Assembly: GCF_000714815.1 (NCBI RefSeq)
Contig: NZ_JMIH01000004.1
Location: forward strand, 186,001 to 250,000
Source: Anditalea andensis
GTDB taxonomy: Bacteria; Bacteroidota; Bacteroidia; Cytophagales; Cyclobacteriaceae
Direction: 5' to 3'
Length of the DNA stretch: 64,000 nucleotides
A program made the position numbers and the translations under genes. The notes under the pieces were generated by a model. That model worked only from the letters and a program-made list of their open reading frames with translations. It did no database searches and had not been told where the DNA came from. Each line of letters begins with the position of its first letter. Positions within the stretch are counted from its first letter, which is position 1. Of this stretch, positions 43,910 to 52,962 are shown in pieces.

Positions 43910-44821
43910 ATGGTAAACATTACCCATAAAAGCAGTACATTACGTAAGGCCACCGCTCAGGCCATAGTAAAGGTGAGTTCGCCCGATACCATTACGGCAG
44001 TGCAGGAACGAAAAGTTCCCAAAGGAGACGTTTTTGAAATGGCCAAGACAGCAGGGCTTTTTGCTGCCAAGAGAACCAGTGACATGATCCCTGACTGTCA
44101 CCCCCTGCCGATAGAATTCACCTCTGTCAAATATGACATCCAAGGATTAGATATTCATATCATTGTGGAAATCCACACTATTTACAAGACAGGTGTGGAA
44201 GTGGAAGCCATGCATGCCGCCTCCGTGGTGGCTCTCACGATGTATGACATGCTGAAGCCCATCGACAAAGGCATCAGCATTGAAAACATCAAACTGGTGG
44301 AAAAAAAAGGTGGTAAATCAGATTTCAATAAGGCAGTCCCTGATAGCTTTACCGCTGCAGTGATCGTCTGCTCGGATTCTATATCAAAGGGGGACAAAGA
44401 AGACCGCGCCGGCAAAGCTATTATTGATAACCTCAATTCCCATCAAGTATCTATAGCAGATTACATCATCATACCTGATGACCACGATGTCATACAGGAA
44501 AAGTTAAAGCATTATAGTGATACCAAAGTCAATATGGTCATTTTCACAGGGGGAACGGGCCTTTCACCAAGAGACATAACCCCTGAAGCTGTAGAACCAC
44601 TTCTCGACACCAAAGTACCCGGCATAGAAGAAGCCATTCGGGCCTATGGCCAGCAGCGTACCCCTTACTCCATGCTTTCCCGCAGTGTGGCCGGACTTAT
44701 CGGCGAAACTTTAGTCCTCGCTTTACCGGGGTCCACTAAAGGAGCCGCCGAATCCATGCAGGCAATCTTCCCGGCCATTTTACATGTCTTCAGGGTGATG
44801 GAGGGTGCCCGGCATGATTAA
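43910..44821 (+). CDS. moaCB: Bifunctional MoaC-MoaB fusion
   Basis: 303 residues. The N-terminal MoaC domain (1-150) converts the MoaA product to cyclic pyranopterin; it has VNITHKSSTLRKATAQA, HPLPIEF and EVEAMHAASVVALTMYDM. The C-terminal MoaB/MogA domain (155-303) adenylylates molybdopterin and has SDSISKGDKEDRAG, TGGTGLSPRDITPEA and ALPGSTKGA. This completes the Moco set in the window. Confidence 0.94.
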   Translation: MVNITHKSSTLRKATAQAIVKVSSPDTITAVQERKVPKGDVFEMAKTAGLFAAKRTSDMIPDCHPLPIEFTSVKYDIQGLDIHIIVEIHTIYKTGVEVEAMHAASVVALTMYDMLKPIDKGISIENIKLVEKKGGKSDFNKAVPDSFTAAVIVCSDSISKGDKEDRAGKAIIDNLNSHQVSIADYIIIPDDHDVIQEKLKHYSDTKVNMVIFTGGTGLSPRDITPEAVEPLLDTKVPGIEEAIRAYGQQRTPYSMLSRSVAGLIGETLVLALPGSTKGAAESMQAIFPAILHVFRVMEGARHD

Positions 44822-44833
44822 CATTCTACTGTT

Positions 44834-44883
44834 CATAGACCATGTTTATTTTTCGAAATAACTATGGCCTATGGACCATATTC
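44834..44883. terminator. Long stem-loop after moaC-moaB
   Basis: CATAGACCAT (44834-44843) pairs with ATGGCCTATG (44874-44883) with one mismatch, and inside it TTATTT pairs with AAATAA around TTCG. It has no T tail, so it may be a transcript-end stabiliser and not a terminator. Confidence 0.45.
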
Positions 44884-44908
44884 TACACGGCAACAATCAC
44901 TTTTTTAC

Positions 44909-44952
44909 CTGACTATCATCATGTTTTTCCGAAGGCTTCACCTGTACTTTTA
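44909..44952 (+). promoter_or_regulatory. FNR-like class II promoter of second narK
   Basis: CTGACTATCATCAT (44909-44922) holds TGA-N6-TCA. TACTTTTA at 44945-44952 matches TAnnTTTG at five of six positions and lies 29.5 nt from the site centre. Confidence 0.65.
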
Positions 44953-44994
44953 CGGTTGAAAAACGACCAAAATCACCCTTAATAATTGAAAAAG

Positions 44995-46482
44995 ATGAAG
45001 AAGCCAGAATTATTGGACTTTGACCAGGAAAGAATCCGTATGCTGCACTATACCTGGATTGCTTTCTTTATAACTTTTTTCCTTTGGTTTAACATGGCCC
45101 CACTGGCCTCCACCATGTTGGACAAGTTGGACTGGATGACACCGGAACATATTAAGATTCTTGCCATATGTAATGTGGCACTTACCATACCCGCTAGGAT
45201 AATTGTTGGGTCCCTTATTGATAGATATGGTCCCAGAAAGATCTTCAGCGGTCTGCTTATCGTGATGTCCATTCCAGTCTTTTTCTTTGCCTTTGGCAAT
45301 ACCTTTATGCAGCTGTTGGTATCCAGGTTGATACTAAGCTCCATCGGTGCCGGCTTTGTGATCGGGATCCGTCTGGTGGCGGACTGGTTTCCTCCCAAGA
45401 TGGTCGGCAGAGCGGAAGGCTTCTATGCGGGTTGGGGCAACTTCGGATCTGCCTTTGCTGCGATGACACTGCCATGGATTGCCCTTGAACTTTTCAAGAA
45501 TTATGAAGATGGTTGGAGATACGCTTTGGCCATCAATGGTGTGGTTTCTTTTGTATACGGATTTATCTATTACAGAGTAGCCAAGGATGTGCCTGAGGGA
45601 AAGAAATTCGTCGGGGTTAAAAAAACACAGCCGTTTATCGCCACCTCTTGGGTTGATCTGGTACAGCTGGTACTATGGTCTTTCCCACTCGTTGGGGCTT
45701 TGGGAGCCTTAGCCTGGAGATTGAGTAATGTATCCCTCAGTGATACCGGTGAACCATTTATCTCTGAGGAGTTGCTATATATCATCTGGGGAATTCTCTT
45801 ATTGGTTTTTTTGGCCCATATCGGCAAGACCCTTCAGGTAAATATTCCACTGTTGAAAAAAGGGTTTGCAAAAAAGGACAGGTATTCCTTTTCCAGTGTG
45901 GCCGCCCTGAACACCACTTATTTTGCCAACTTCGGAGCTGAACTCGCGGTAGTGTCTATGTTACCTGTTTTCTTTGAAAGCACCTTTTCCATCAGTCCCA
46001 CGATGGCTGGAATGGTAGCGGCCTCCTTTGCGGTGGTGAACTTATTTGCCAGACCGATAGGCGGTGTACTGTCAGATGCTTTGGGAAACCGGAAAAAGAC
46101 CATGCTGATCTATATGTGCGGAATTACACTGGGATTTCTGGCCATGGGATTTATCAATGCGGCTTGGCCGCTATGGGTAGCGATCGCTGTGACCATCCTG
46201 TGTTCCCTATTCGTGCAGGGGGCTGAAGGAGCCACCTTTGCGGTTATCCCCTTTGTGAAGAAAAACATGACAGGGCAGATATCAGGAATGGCTGGTGCCT
46301 ATGGCAATGTGGGAGCAGTGGTTTATCTGATCATCTATTCGATGGTAGATGCCAGTACATTCTTCTACATCCTATCTGCTGGAGCTGCTTTTAGCTTCCT
46401 CTTCTGCCTGATCTTTCTTAAAGAGCCGGAGGGGTCTTTTGCGGACGAGCATGTGGAAGATGTGGTGGTAGAGGCGCATTGA
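44995..46482 (+). CDS. narK: Second NarK-type nitrate/nitrite MFS transporter
   Basis: 495 residues from ATG 44995 (a TTG three codons earlier is possible). It has 12 helices with the nitrate signatures AGWGNFGSAFAAMTLPW and GMAGAYGNVGAVVYL, and an Arg in IVGSLIDRYGPRK. It is only distantly similar to the first NarK and has a large central loop (about 205-285). Two NarK types in one region often divide nitrate import and nitrite export. Confidence 0.92.
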   Translation: MKKPELLDFDQERIRMLHYTWIAFFITFFLWFNMAPLASTMLDKLDWMTPEHIKILAICNVALTIPARIIVGSLIDRYGPRKIFSGLLIVMSIPVFFFAFGNTFMQLLVSRLILSSIGAGFVIGIRLVADWFPPKMVGRAEGFYAGWGNFGSAFAAMTLPWIALELFKNYEDGWRYALAINGVVSFVYGFIYYRVAKDVPEGKKFVGVKKTQPFIATSWVDLVQLVLWSFPLVGALGALAWRLSNVSLSDTGEPFISEELLYIIWGILLLVFLAHIGKTLQVNIPLLKKGFAKKDRYSFSSVAALNTTYFANFGAELAVVSMLPVFFESTFSISPTMAGMVAASFAVVNLFARPIGGVLSDALGNRKKTMLIYMCGITLGFLAMGFINAAWPLWVAIAVTILCSLFVQGAEGATFAVIPFVKKNMTGQISGMAGAYGNVGAVVYLIIYSMVDASTFFYILSAGAAFSFLFCLIFLKEPEGSFADEHVEDVVVEAH

Positions 46483-46546
46483 ATAGTAGATGATCGACGT
46501 GCACCAGATGCTCTCACATTTAATAATAGTTTGATGATAAATAAGG

Positions 46547-46577
46547 GGTGAAGGGAAAATCTTCACCTTTTGTTTTT
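46547..46577 (+). terminator. Intrinsic terminator of second narK
   Basis: GGTGAAG (46547-46553) and CTTCACC (46561-46567) form a stem with a 7-nt loop, followed by TTTTGTTTTT. Confidence 0.8.
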
Positions 46578-46688
46578 GGTGGCATTCTATATTAAGAATA
46601 TAATTAATTAAATGCCGTATATTTCATATTACATCTTTAAATATTTACCTTCAACTTCCTAAACAATTAACTACCTGATCCTCATGCC

Positions 46689-47258
46689 ATGTCGAAAGCC
46701 AACACTTTAGGTCTATACTTTTCAAAAAAGTTAAACCCATTCATCGGAAAAGAATTTTTTAATTTAGCTTCACAGGTAAATGAACCTATAGCAGATGAAT
46801 TTTATCTCTGGTATGGTGATGTTTTTGATGTCAACCGAAAAAAATATCTCATATTCTCTAATGGGCTAACCAAATTTTCATTTGTGGTCCTTGACTATCG
46901 GGTGGATAAAAAGACTAACTTTTATAATACTTTTAGCACATATTTATCACATTCTTTACGGCATAATGGTTTCAACCCTGACATCTACTTTGAAAATATA
47001 GAATTTTATACCCATAATTCCCAGACGAGCAGATCTGCCATGTCACATCTCTCGCAGCTTAAGGACCTATGCGCTGAGGTAATAGCAGTGGAGGACTACA
47101 TTCTTTATAAAAAAGAGGAACTTGAATATCTCAATCACTATGTAAATAGCTGGATCACCAGCTATAAAGACCGTAAAGGATATCATGAACCGAATCAGGT
47201 TTTCAAAGAAGAATGTGTAAATAGGGGAATGTTAGCAGACAGAGAACGATCCTTTTAA
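46689..47258 (+). CDS. Uncharacterised protein, DUF6933-like
   Basis: 189 residues, soluble, no signal. The central WYGDVFDVNRKKYLIFSNGLTKFSFVVLDY resembles DUF6933 proteins, in which a short strand plus NRRKCILF motif is conserved. It lies 14 nt before a DUF1905-type gene and is likely co-transcribed. Function unknown. Confidence 0.6.
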   Translation: MSKANTLGLYFSKKLNPFIGKEFFNLASQVNEPIADEFYLWYGDVFDVNRKKYLIFSNGLTKFSFVVLDYRVDKKTNFYNTFSTYLSHSLRHNGFNPDIYFENIEFYTHNSQTSRSAMSHLSQLKDLCAEVIAVEDYILYKKEELEYLNHYVNSWITSYKDRKGYHEPNQVFKEECVNRGMLADRERSF

Positions 47259-47272
47259 TCTGATATATTACC

Positions 47273-47788
47273 ATGGATACTTTTTTTAGCAAAATGGAAA
47301 AATTTGATTCCAATCTCTGGCAGTACCATATCCCTATACCGCATGAAATAGCAGCCAACTATATTGAAGGTGAAAACCGAAGGGTTTATTGCACCTTAAA
47401 TGGCAGGTACAAAACCCAGTGTGCACTGATGAAATCAAAATCTTATTGGTATGTCTTAATTAATAAAGAGATCAGGAATAACTTGGCTGTAGACGAAGGT
47501 GATATGATAGCCGTTTTGCTGGAAAAGGACCATACGGAATTTGGGCATCATATGCCAGAAGAGTTGCAGGTGATGTTGGATCAGGATCAGGAAGGCAACA
47601 ACTATTTCAGAATGCTTACCCCCGGAAAACAGCGCAGCCTAGTATATATTGTCACTACAGTAAAAAATCCAGATAGCAGATTACGCAAATCATTGGCTAT
47701 AATCCATCACCTTAAGGAAGTAAAGGGAGTATTGGATTTTAAAATGCTGAATGAGACGATTAAGTATTATAATAATAACTGGAAGTAA
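47273..47788 (+). CDS. DUF1905/YdeI-type (OmdA-like) protein
   Basis: 171 residues. A small N-terminal beta domain (MEKFDSNLWQYHIPIPHEIAANY; RVYCTLNGRYKTQCALM; EGDMIAVLLEKD) matches DUF1905. A helical tail with TPGKQRSLVYIV and RLRKSLAIIHHLKE matches the YdeI/OmpD-associated region. Biochemical role is not known. Confidence 0.75.
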   Translation: MDTFFSKMEKFDSNLWQYHIPIPHEIAANYIEGENRRVYCTLNGRYKTQCALMKSKSYWYVLINKEIRNNLAVDEGDMIAVLLEKDHTEFGHHMPEELQVMLDQDQEGNNYFRMLTPGKQRSLVYIVTTVKNPDSRLRKSLAIIHHLKEVKGVLDFKMLNETIKYYNNNWK

Positions 47789-47872
47789 AATTCTTTATGA
47801 ACAAATAGTCATCAATTAGAAGTAAGTTCAGGACTTAATACTACTGATCATAGGTTCATCTCGGAGTATAAA

Positions 47873-47900
47873 AAAAGGCCATATATAAATATGACCTTTT
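47873..47900. terminator. Bidirectional terminator
   Basis: AAAAGGCCATAT (47873-47884) pairs with ATATGACCTTTT (47889-47900) with one mismatch and a 4-nt loop. It sits between two convergent genes, with A and T runs serving both directions. Confidence 0.75.
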
Positions 47901-47917
47901 ACTATGGTAGATAAATC

Positions 47918-48628
47918 CTACTTACTTGGCGGCTGAGAGGGTCTAACCTCTATTTTGCTTGGTAAGGTTCTAGCGTTCAAAGCAAACAATCCTACGACCA
48001 TCTCCCCTATATCTTCGATCTGAATCTTCCAGGCATCCTTGTCGCTAGGCTGGTGGTCATTAAAGTGCGTAGCTACTGAGCCCGGCATGATCGTGCTCAC
48101 CCTGATCCCTGCCTGCCTCAGATCCAGCATGATGGCCTGCGTGAAGCCCGTCAGTCCAAACTTACTGGCATTGTAAGCTGATCCTCCTTCAAAGAAGTTG
48201 GTGCCCGCTAGACTTGATATGGTAATAAAGTAGCCTTTCGTTTTCTTTAGCGCCTCCACAGATGCTTTGATACTGTAGAATACTCCTGTCAAATTGGTAT
48301 CTATGGTTTCATGCCACTGCTCCACTGACAGTTCCTCTATATTTGCAAAATGGCCTACTCCGGCATTCGCTACAAAATAATCCAAGCTGCCCCACTTTTC
48401 TGTCACTTGCTTTACAGCGTCCTGCTGGGCATCGAGATCACTCACGTCTGCCGTTATGGCCAGGACTTCCCCCTCCCCTGCATCTTTAAGCCTATTGGCT
48501 GCCTCTTCTATTCTTTCTTTATTTCTACCGGTGATTCCTACATTTACGCCATTCTTCAACAGGGCCTCGGCTATACCATAGCCTATTCCGGAACTCCCTC
48601 CGGTGATCAATGCGACTTTTCCTTTCAT
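47918..48628 (-). CDS. Short-chain dehydrogenase/reductase
   Basis: 236 residues with the cofactor motif TGGSSGIGYGIA, NAG (VANAGVGHF), the catalytic Ser in TISSLAG and the YNASK pair. A classical SDR, probably NADP(H)-dependent because of the Arg in GRNKERI. Substrate cannot be read from sequence. Confidence 0.9.
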   Translation of the reverse strand: MKGKVALITGGSSGIGYGIAEALLKNGVNVGITGRNKERIEEAANRLKDAGEGEVLAITADVSDLDAQQDAVKQVTEKWGSLDYFVANAGVGHFANIEELSVEQWHETIDTNLTGVFYSIKASVEALKKTKGYFITISSLAGTNFFEGGSAYNASKFGLTGFTQAIMLDLRQAGIRVSTIMPGSVATHFNDHQPSDKDAWKIQIEDIGEMVVGLFALNARTLPSKIEVRPSQPPSK

Positions 48629-49362
48629 AAGTTCTCTTATCTTTTATTCTATTCAAAAATTTGTAATTGTTTAACAACAGGGGCAGGAATAGGTTTCAAA
48701 GGGAGTTAACTTTTGCACTGAATGTGGATTATTTAACTATGGTAAATAAGGCCCTATCATTAAAAGCATATTACCTACTTACTATCCTTGGATATTATCT
48801 TATAGGATTTTGCTTTTCCTGGCGACACAATTCCCCTGACAAATAGATCTTGGTGGTGGAAAAATGATTCCTACAGTTATTTTTAATCTACAAATCAAAG
48901 TTCTGAAACATAAAGCCATTCTTGTTCAAGTATGCTCTCTTAAGTCAGCTTACCAAATGTCTAATTGCAAATTTCCAATACTTATAAGTAAGCATTACTG
49001 TCAATAATAGTTTTGGACGGATCCTCTATATTAGACCACTCGCATAGTGAAAAAACCTCCCAGTGTGAGAGGTGTCTTCATACTCGTTTTCATAGCTTTA
49101 AAATATCTAAATTGAAGGCCATCAATCAAAGGTTAAAACAATATCTAGCTACATAGCATCCATCAGTTTAAATGATCCTTGTAAGCCTGTATGTCGGGAT
49201 TTTCCTTTTTTCAATGAGAATTTGGAAAATCATGCTGCATATTAAATGCAGTCATATCCATATGGAATGTCACACATCATAGATTAAAGGAAATCTATCT
49301 CCTTGTATGATATTGATCTCAATGAATGTGAAAATATGACCAATATATAGTGTTAATTTAAA
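48629..49362. other. 734-bp region without a convincing gene
   Basis: AT-rich gap between two minus-strand genes. Short hairpins occur (ATAGATT 49279 / AATCTAT 49292; ACCTC/GAGGT near 49060), none with terminator features. I see no ORF, repeat or RNA gene. Confidence 0.55.
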
Positions 49363-51636
49363 TCAATCCTCTTTCAATATAAGGGTGGAAGGTATATCGG
49401 AAAGCCAAAGACTTTTAGCATCTACCAGTTTCTTCCAACTTTCCACACTTACCAGCATTAAGTCCTGATTGCTGACGATGGTTTTATCTATATTCTTTTC
49501 GCGAAGTACGTGAATGTGGTTTGGTGCCGTCTGTTCTATTGAACGAATCTTTTCTTTAAAATGCGGATTATCCTTAAGCATACCCTGCACATCCAGTAGA
49601 GTAATCTGCGATTGGGAATTATTGATCAGCTTCAGCATAAATCTGATCAAGAAAAAATCTGTCTCAGCAAATATAGGGATAAAAACGCTTTCTGCTTTCT
49701 CGAAGTTTTTATCTATAAGAACGCCCACCGGTATTTTGCTATTGGCTATAATTAACTGGGTCCTTTCATCAAATGGAGAGTTTTCAAAAAGACCCTCCTT
49801 GCCAGTCACCTGGTTTAAGATTTTTTCAGGATTGATGATGCGGGTGGTAAAACCTAGGATTTTACCCAGTAAACTGCCTTCAAAGATGGACTGCCCTACA
49901 CCTACGAGCAGTAGATCAAAACCCCCTTTATTGGCCACTTCAGTAATATCTGAATCTATATTGTTGGACGCTTTGAATAAGGTGGTGATTTTTTGGCCCA
50001 ATTGTTCAGATGCTTCTATAATCGGCAAAAAACTTTCCCTCTCGTACTGGGCAATATTATAATGATGCAGTTCATTAGTATGTGACAGGTGCATAGCCGT
50101 GACGACAGCCTGACCATTAAGGTTTTTAATGAAGCTGTTTGCCAGTTTGAGCAGGTTTTTACCCCCATTAGGGTTACCAAAACTGATCAGGATCTTATAT
50201 TTATTAATCTGGCTTATCTCCTTGGGAGCTTCTTCCATATCTGACCGGAAACACCTATTGATTATATCTAATGCCGGCCCTGTCATAAACGTAGTAACCA
50301 AAGCCATAATGACCATCATAGCAAAAATTTCTGGAGCCAATACCCCTAAATCATAGCCTATATTCAGTACAACCAATTCCATAAGGCCCCTTGTGTTCAT
50401 CAGTGCACCTATTGTCAAACTATCTTTCAGATTCTGTCCAACAAATTTAGCAGCAATGGCACTCCCCAAAAACTTGCCTACTACCGCCACCAATATGATC
50501 AACCCTGTCACTTTCCATAAATATGGATCATTCAGTAATCCAATTTCGGTTCTCAATCCGGTAAATACAAAAAATAAAGGTAAAAGTAAAACTAGGGCTA
50601 CATCCTCCACTTTCTCTATAAAAATATTTCTGAACTTAGTGTTTTCAGGCATGATAGCACCTGCCATAAATGCTCCAAATAAGGCATGAATGCCTATAAC
50701 TTCCGTTAAATACGAAGAAATAATTAAAGTTAAAAAGAATATAGCTACAATGGGTTTACTCAAATTTTCGCGTGTATTATGCAGATGTCCCACCCTGGCA
50801 AGGAAAGGCCGGACCACTCTGATCATCAATAATACATAAATAACTGCCAAGCCTATGATATAAAGAGCACTTAGAAAAGATCCAGCTTTGACTATGGCTA
50901 TCACCACAGCCAACAAGCACCAGGCCGTAATATCATCTGCCGCTGCACAGGTAATCACCACTGTACCCAAACGGGTTTTATGCAAACCCCTTTCCTGTAC
51001 GATTCGGGCCAAAACCGGAAATGCAGTAATACTCATCGCTATCCCCAGAAATAGTGCAAAGGATATAAACTGAACACCTTCGGGAGCAAATGATTGGTAG
51101 ATAAAGTAAGCAAGTCCCATCCCCAATGCAAATGGTATGATAATACTGGCATGACTGATGACCACAGCGTCGTGGGCCTTATTTTTTAATACTTTAAGGT
51201 CTAATTCCATCCCTACCACAAACATGAACATGATAAGCCCTATCTGACTGAGAAATTGAAGATTGCCTAATGAAGCCGTAGGAAATAATGTAGCAGTAAA
51301 ACCGGGGAAATACATACCTATCAAAGAAGGCCCTAAAACAATCCCTGCTATGATTTCCCCTATGACGGTTGGCTGACCGATTCTCTTGCAGACCCAGCCA
51401 AATAACCTGACCGTAAATATAATGGTAACAATTTGAGCCAAAAGAATTGCCAATGGATGTTCTAAATTATGCAATAGGGAATCCGTAAATTCTTGCCATT
51501 GGGTCTTTCCTGTGTTGGGAACCACTACATTCCTTCCCTGCTCTAACCCCGCACCCAAAAGAAGTATCCAATACATCAATGCAGTAAACCCTCCTATAAT
51601 TCCTATATAAAATATACTGTTTTTCATTTTCTCCAT
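49363..51636 (-). CDS. CPA2 cation/proton antiporter with Usp-like C-terminus
   Basis: 757 residues. Residues 50-445 form a KefB/Na+-H+ exchanger domain with about 12 helices, including GEIIAGIVLGPSLIG, CAAADDITAW (the ion-binding DD region) and LMNTRGLMELV. Residues 470-755 hold Usp-like segments such as KILISFGNPNGGKNLLKLA and LLVGVGQSIFEGSLLG, probably regulatory. It exchanges Na+ or K+ for protons. Confidence 0.9.
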   Translation of the reverse strand: MEKMKNSIFYIGIIGGFTALMYWILLLGAGLEQGRNVVVPNTGKTQWQEFTDSLLHNLEHPLAILLAQIVTIIFTVRLFGWVCKRIGQPTVIGEIIAGIVLGPSLIGMYFPGFTATLFPTASLGNLQFLSQIGLIMFMFVVGMELDLKVLKNKAHDAVVISHASIIIPFALGMGLAYFIYQSFAPEGVQFISFALFLGIAMSITAFPVLARIVQERGLHKTRLGTVVITCAAADDITAWCLLAVVIAIVKAGSFLSALYIIGLAVIYVLLMIRVVRPFLARVGHLHNTRENLSKPIVAIFFLTLIISSYLTEVIGIHALFGAFMAGAIMPENTKFRNIFIEKVEDVALVLLLPLFFVFTGLRTEIGLLNDPYLWKVTGLIILVAVVGKFLGSAIAAKFVGQNLKDSLTIGALMNTRGLMELVVLNIGYDLGVLAPEIFAMMVIMALVTTFMTGPALDIINRCFRSDMEEAPKEISQINKYKILISFGNPNGGKNLLKLANSFIKNLNGQAVVTAMHLSHTNELHHYNIAQYERESFLPIIEASEQLGQKITTLFKASNNIDSDITEVANKGGFDLLLVGVGQSIFEGSLLGKILGFTTRIINPEKILNQVTGKEGLFENSPFDERTQLIIANSKIPVGVLIDKNFEKAESVFIPIFAETDFFLIRFMLKLINNSQSQITLLDVQGMLKDNPHFKEKIRSIEQTAPNHIHVLREKNIDKTIVSNQDLMLVSVESWKKLVDAKSLWLSDIPSTLILKED

Positions 51637-51743
51637 GATCAGCTAGCTTTTTGATCTATCTTTAATTATGTTTCTGAAAAGGCATAACCTATCACTGATC
51701 GATGGTCATGAACTTATTCTAAAAAAGTCCACCCTCACTTTTA

Positions 51744-52127
51744 TCAGGTGCTACGTAGTAAGGTTATGGTCATGACCGGTTTACATCTGACTAGTGCCCG
51801 GATGGACCGGAGAAGCTTACTACTGGTATAGGGCGTGAGAACACTGAGTTCGGATCCAGTTTCAATGGCAGTCACGATGCTTTTTGCAGGTTTAGTTACA
51901 GTAATTAGATTAAAATCATAGGAAGCTGGACAATGGACCCTCTCTATAACCATAGCAGCAAGATCTCCAGGTTTTATATGAAACATATATACACCTTCTT
52001 CTATCCATTCACCCAAAGGAAAATATCTAATCGGCTCACTGCAAGTGAAAGGAATGTCTATTTTCCTCAAAGAAGGTTTATGGCTTCTTTGGTACCAGAT
52101 CGAATTTAATGTAAGTTCTGTCTCCAT
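51744..52127 (-). CDS. Uncharacterised small protein
   Basis: 127 residues from ATG 52127; a longer frame back to 52280 overlaps the response regulator and is less likely. It reads like a mixed alpha/beta soluble protein with WIEEGVYMFHIKPGDLAAMV and DFNLITVTKPAKSIVTAIETGSEL. No family recognised. It lies 109 nt after the LytTR regulator. Confidence 0.45.
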   Translation of the reverse strand: METELTLNSIWYQRSHKPSLRKIDIPFTCSEPIRYFPLGEWIEEGVYMFHIKPGDLAAMVIERVHCPASYDFNLITVTKPAKSIVTAIETGSELSVLTPYTSSKLLRSIRALVRCKPVMTITLLRST

Positions 52128-52236
52128 TGTTTGCACAGTTGATTTACACAAATATGAAAAGATATCTGTCGATAAATTTTGAATATGGTATGAAAGCATA
52201 TGATTGTGTACCAAGAAAGGAAAAAATTGTAACCAA

Positions 52237-52962
52237 TCAGCCGCTGATCTTATATAAGAACTCACGCTTGTAAGCCTCACTAAGCGTTAGTTTCAGTGGT
52301 TTGCCCGAATCTATAAATATATTGGTAGAAATTTCATCATAGGTAAATACTTGTACAGCTTTGAGGGAGATGAGCTCTTTTTTATTTATCCGGCAAAATT
52401 CAAACTCAGGCAAATCAATCAATAATCTGTCAAAAGATATGTTTTTTAACACCAGTACCTCCCCATCAAAAAGTCTAGCTACTTTATCTCTACTGTCCGT
52501 ATCTGAGGTTTTGATGTAGACTAATCTATCAAAGAAAAGTATCGCTTTCCCTTTGTCCGTATTAACCTGAATAAAATTTTTGGTGTTGAGCTGTTTCTTT
52601 TTTCCTAAATGGGTGATTGCCTTTTGGACAGCTTGCTGTAACCTTTCAAGTTTGATAGGTTTTGTAATATAATCAATCGCATTTAGATCAAAAGCTTCCA
52701 AAGCGTAGTGTTTATATGCAGTAGCAAAAACAACGGGTTTTCCCTGCAACAAATTACTCACTTGGAGCCCGCTCATTTCTGGCATTTCTATATCCAGGAT
52801 ACAAAAATCAAAAGTGAGATTAGCCGCCTCTTTTAGGAATACGATAGGGCTATTAAATGCTTTTACCACTTCCAGTTCAGGAATTTGTTCACAGAGCATT
52901 TTCAGATAAGTCAGTCCAGGAAGCTCGTCATCTAGTAGCAAGCATTTTAGCTTTGTGTCCAA
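52237..52962 (-). CDS. LytTR-family response regulator
   Basis: 241 residues: receiver domain with the phosphorylation site Asp57 (FCILDIEMPEMSG) and the switch Lys in AIDYITKPI, then a LytTR DNA-binding domain (from about 135) with FEFCRINKKELISLKAV. It overlaps the kinase gene by 35 nt, fixing the pair. Target genes unknown; the antiporter is the nearest candidate. Confidence 0.92.
   Translation of the reverse strand: MDTKLKCLLLDDELPGLTYLKMLCEQIPELEVVKAFNSPIVFLKEAANLTFDFCILDIEMPEMSGLQVSNLLQGKPVVFATAYKHYALEAFDLNAIDYITKPIKLERLQQAVQKAITHLGKKKQLNTKNFIQVNTDKGKAILFFDRLVYIKTSDTDSRDKVARLFDGEVLVLKNISFDRLLIDLPEFEFCRINKKELISLKAVQVFTYDEISTNIFIDSGKPLKLTLSEAYKREFLYKISG

Noticed and set aside
51696-51708. 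TGATCGATGGTCA upstream of the antiporter gene
   Set aside because: Spacer is seven bases, not six, and there is no TAnnTTTG element at the expected distance.
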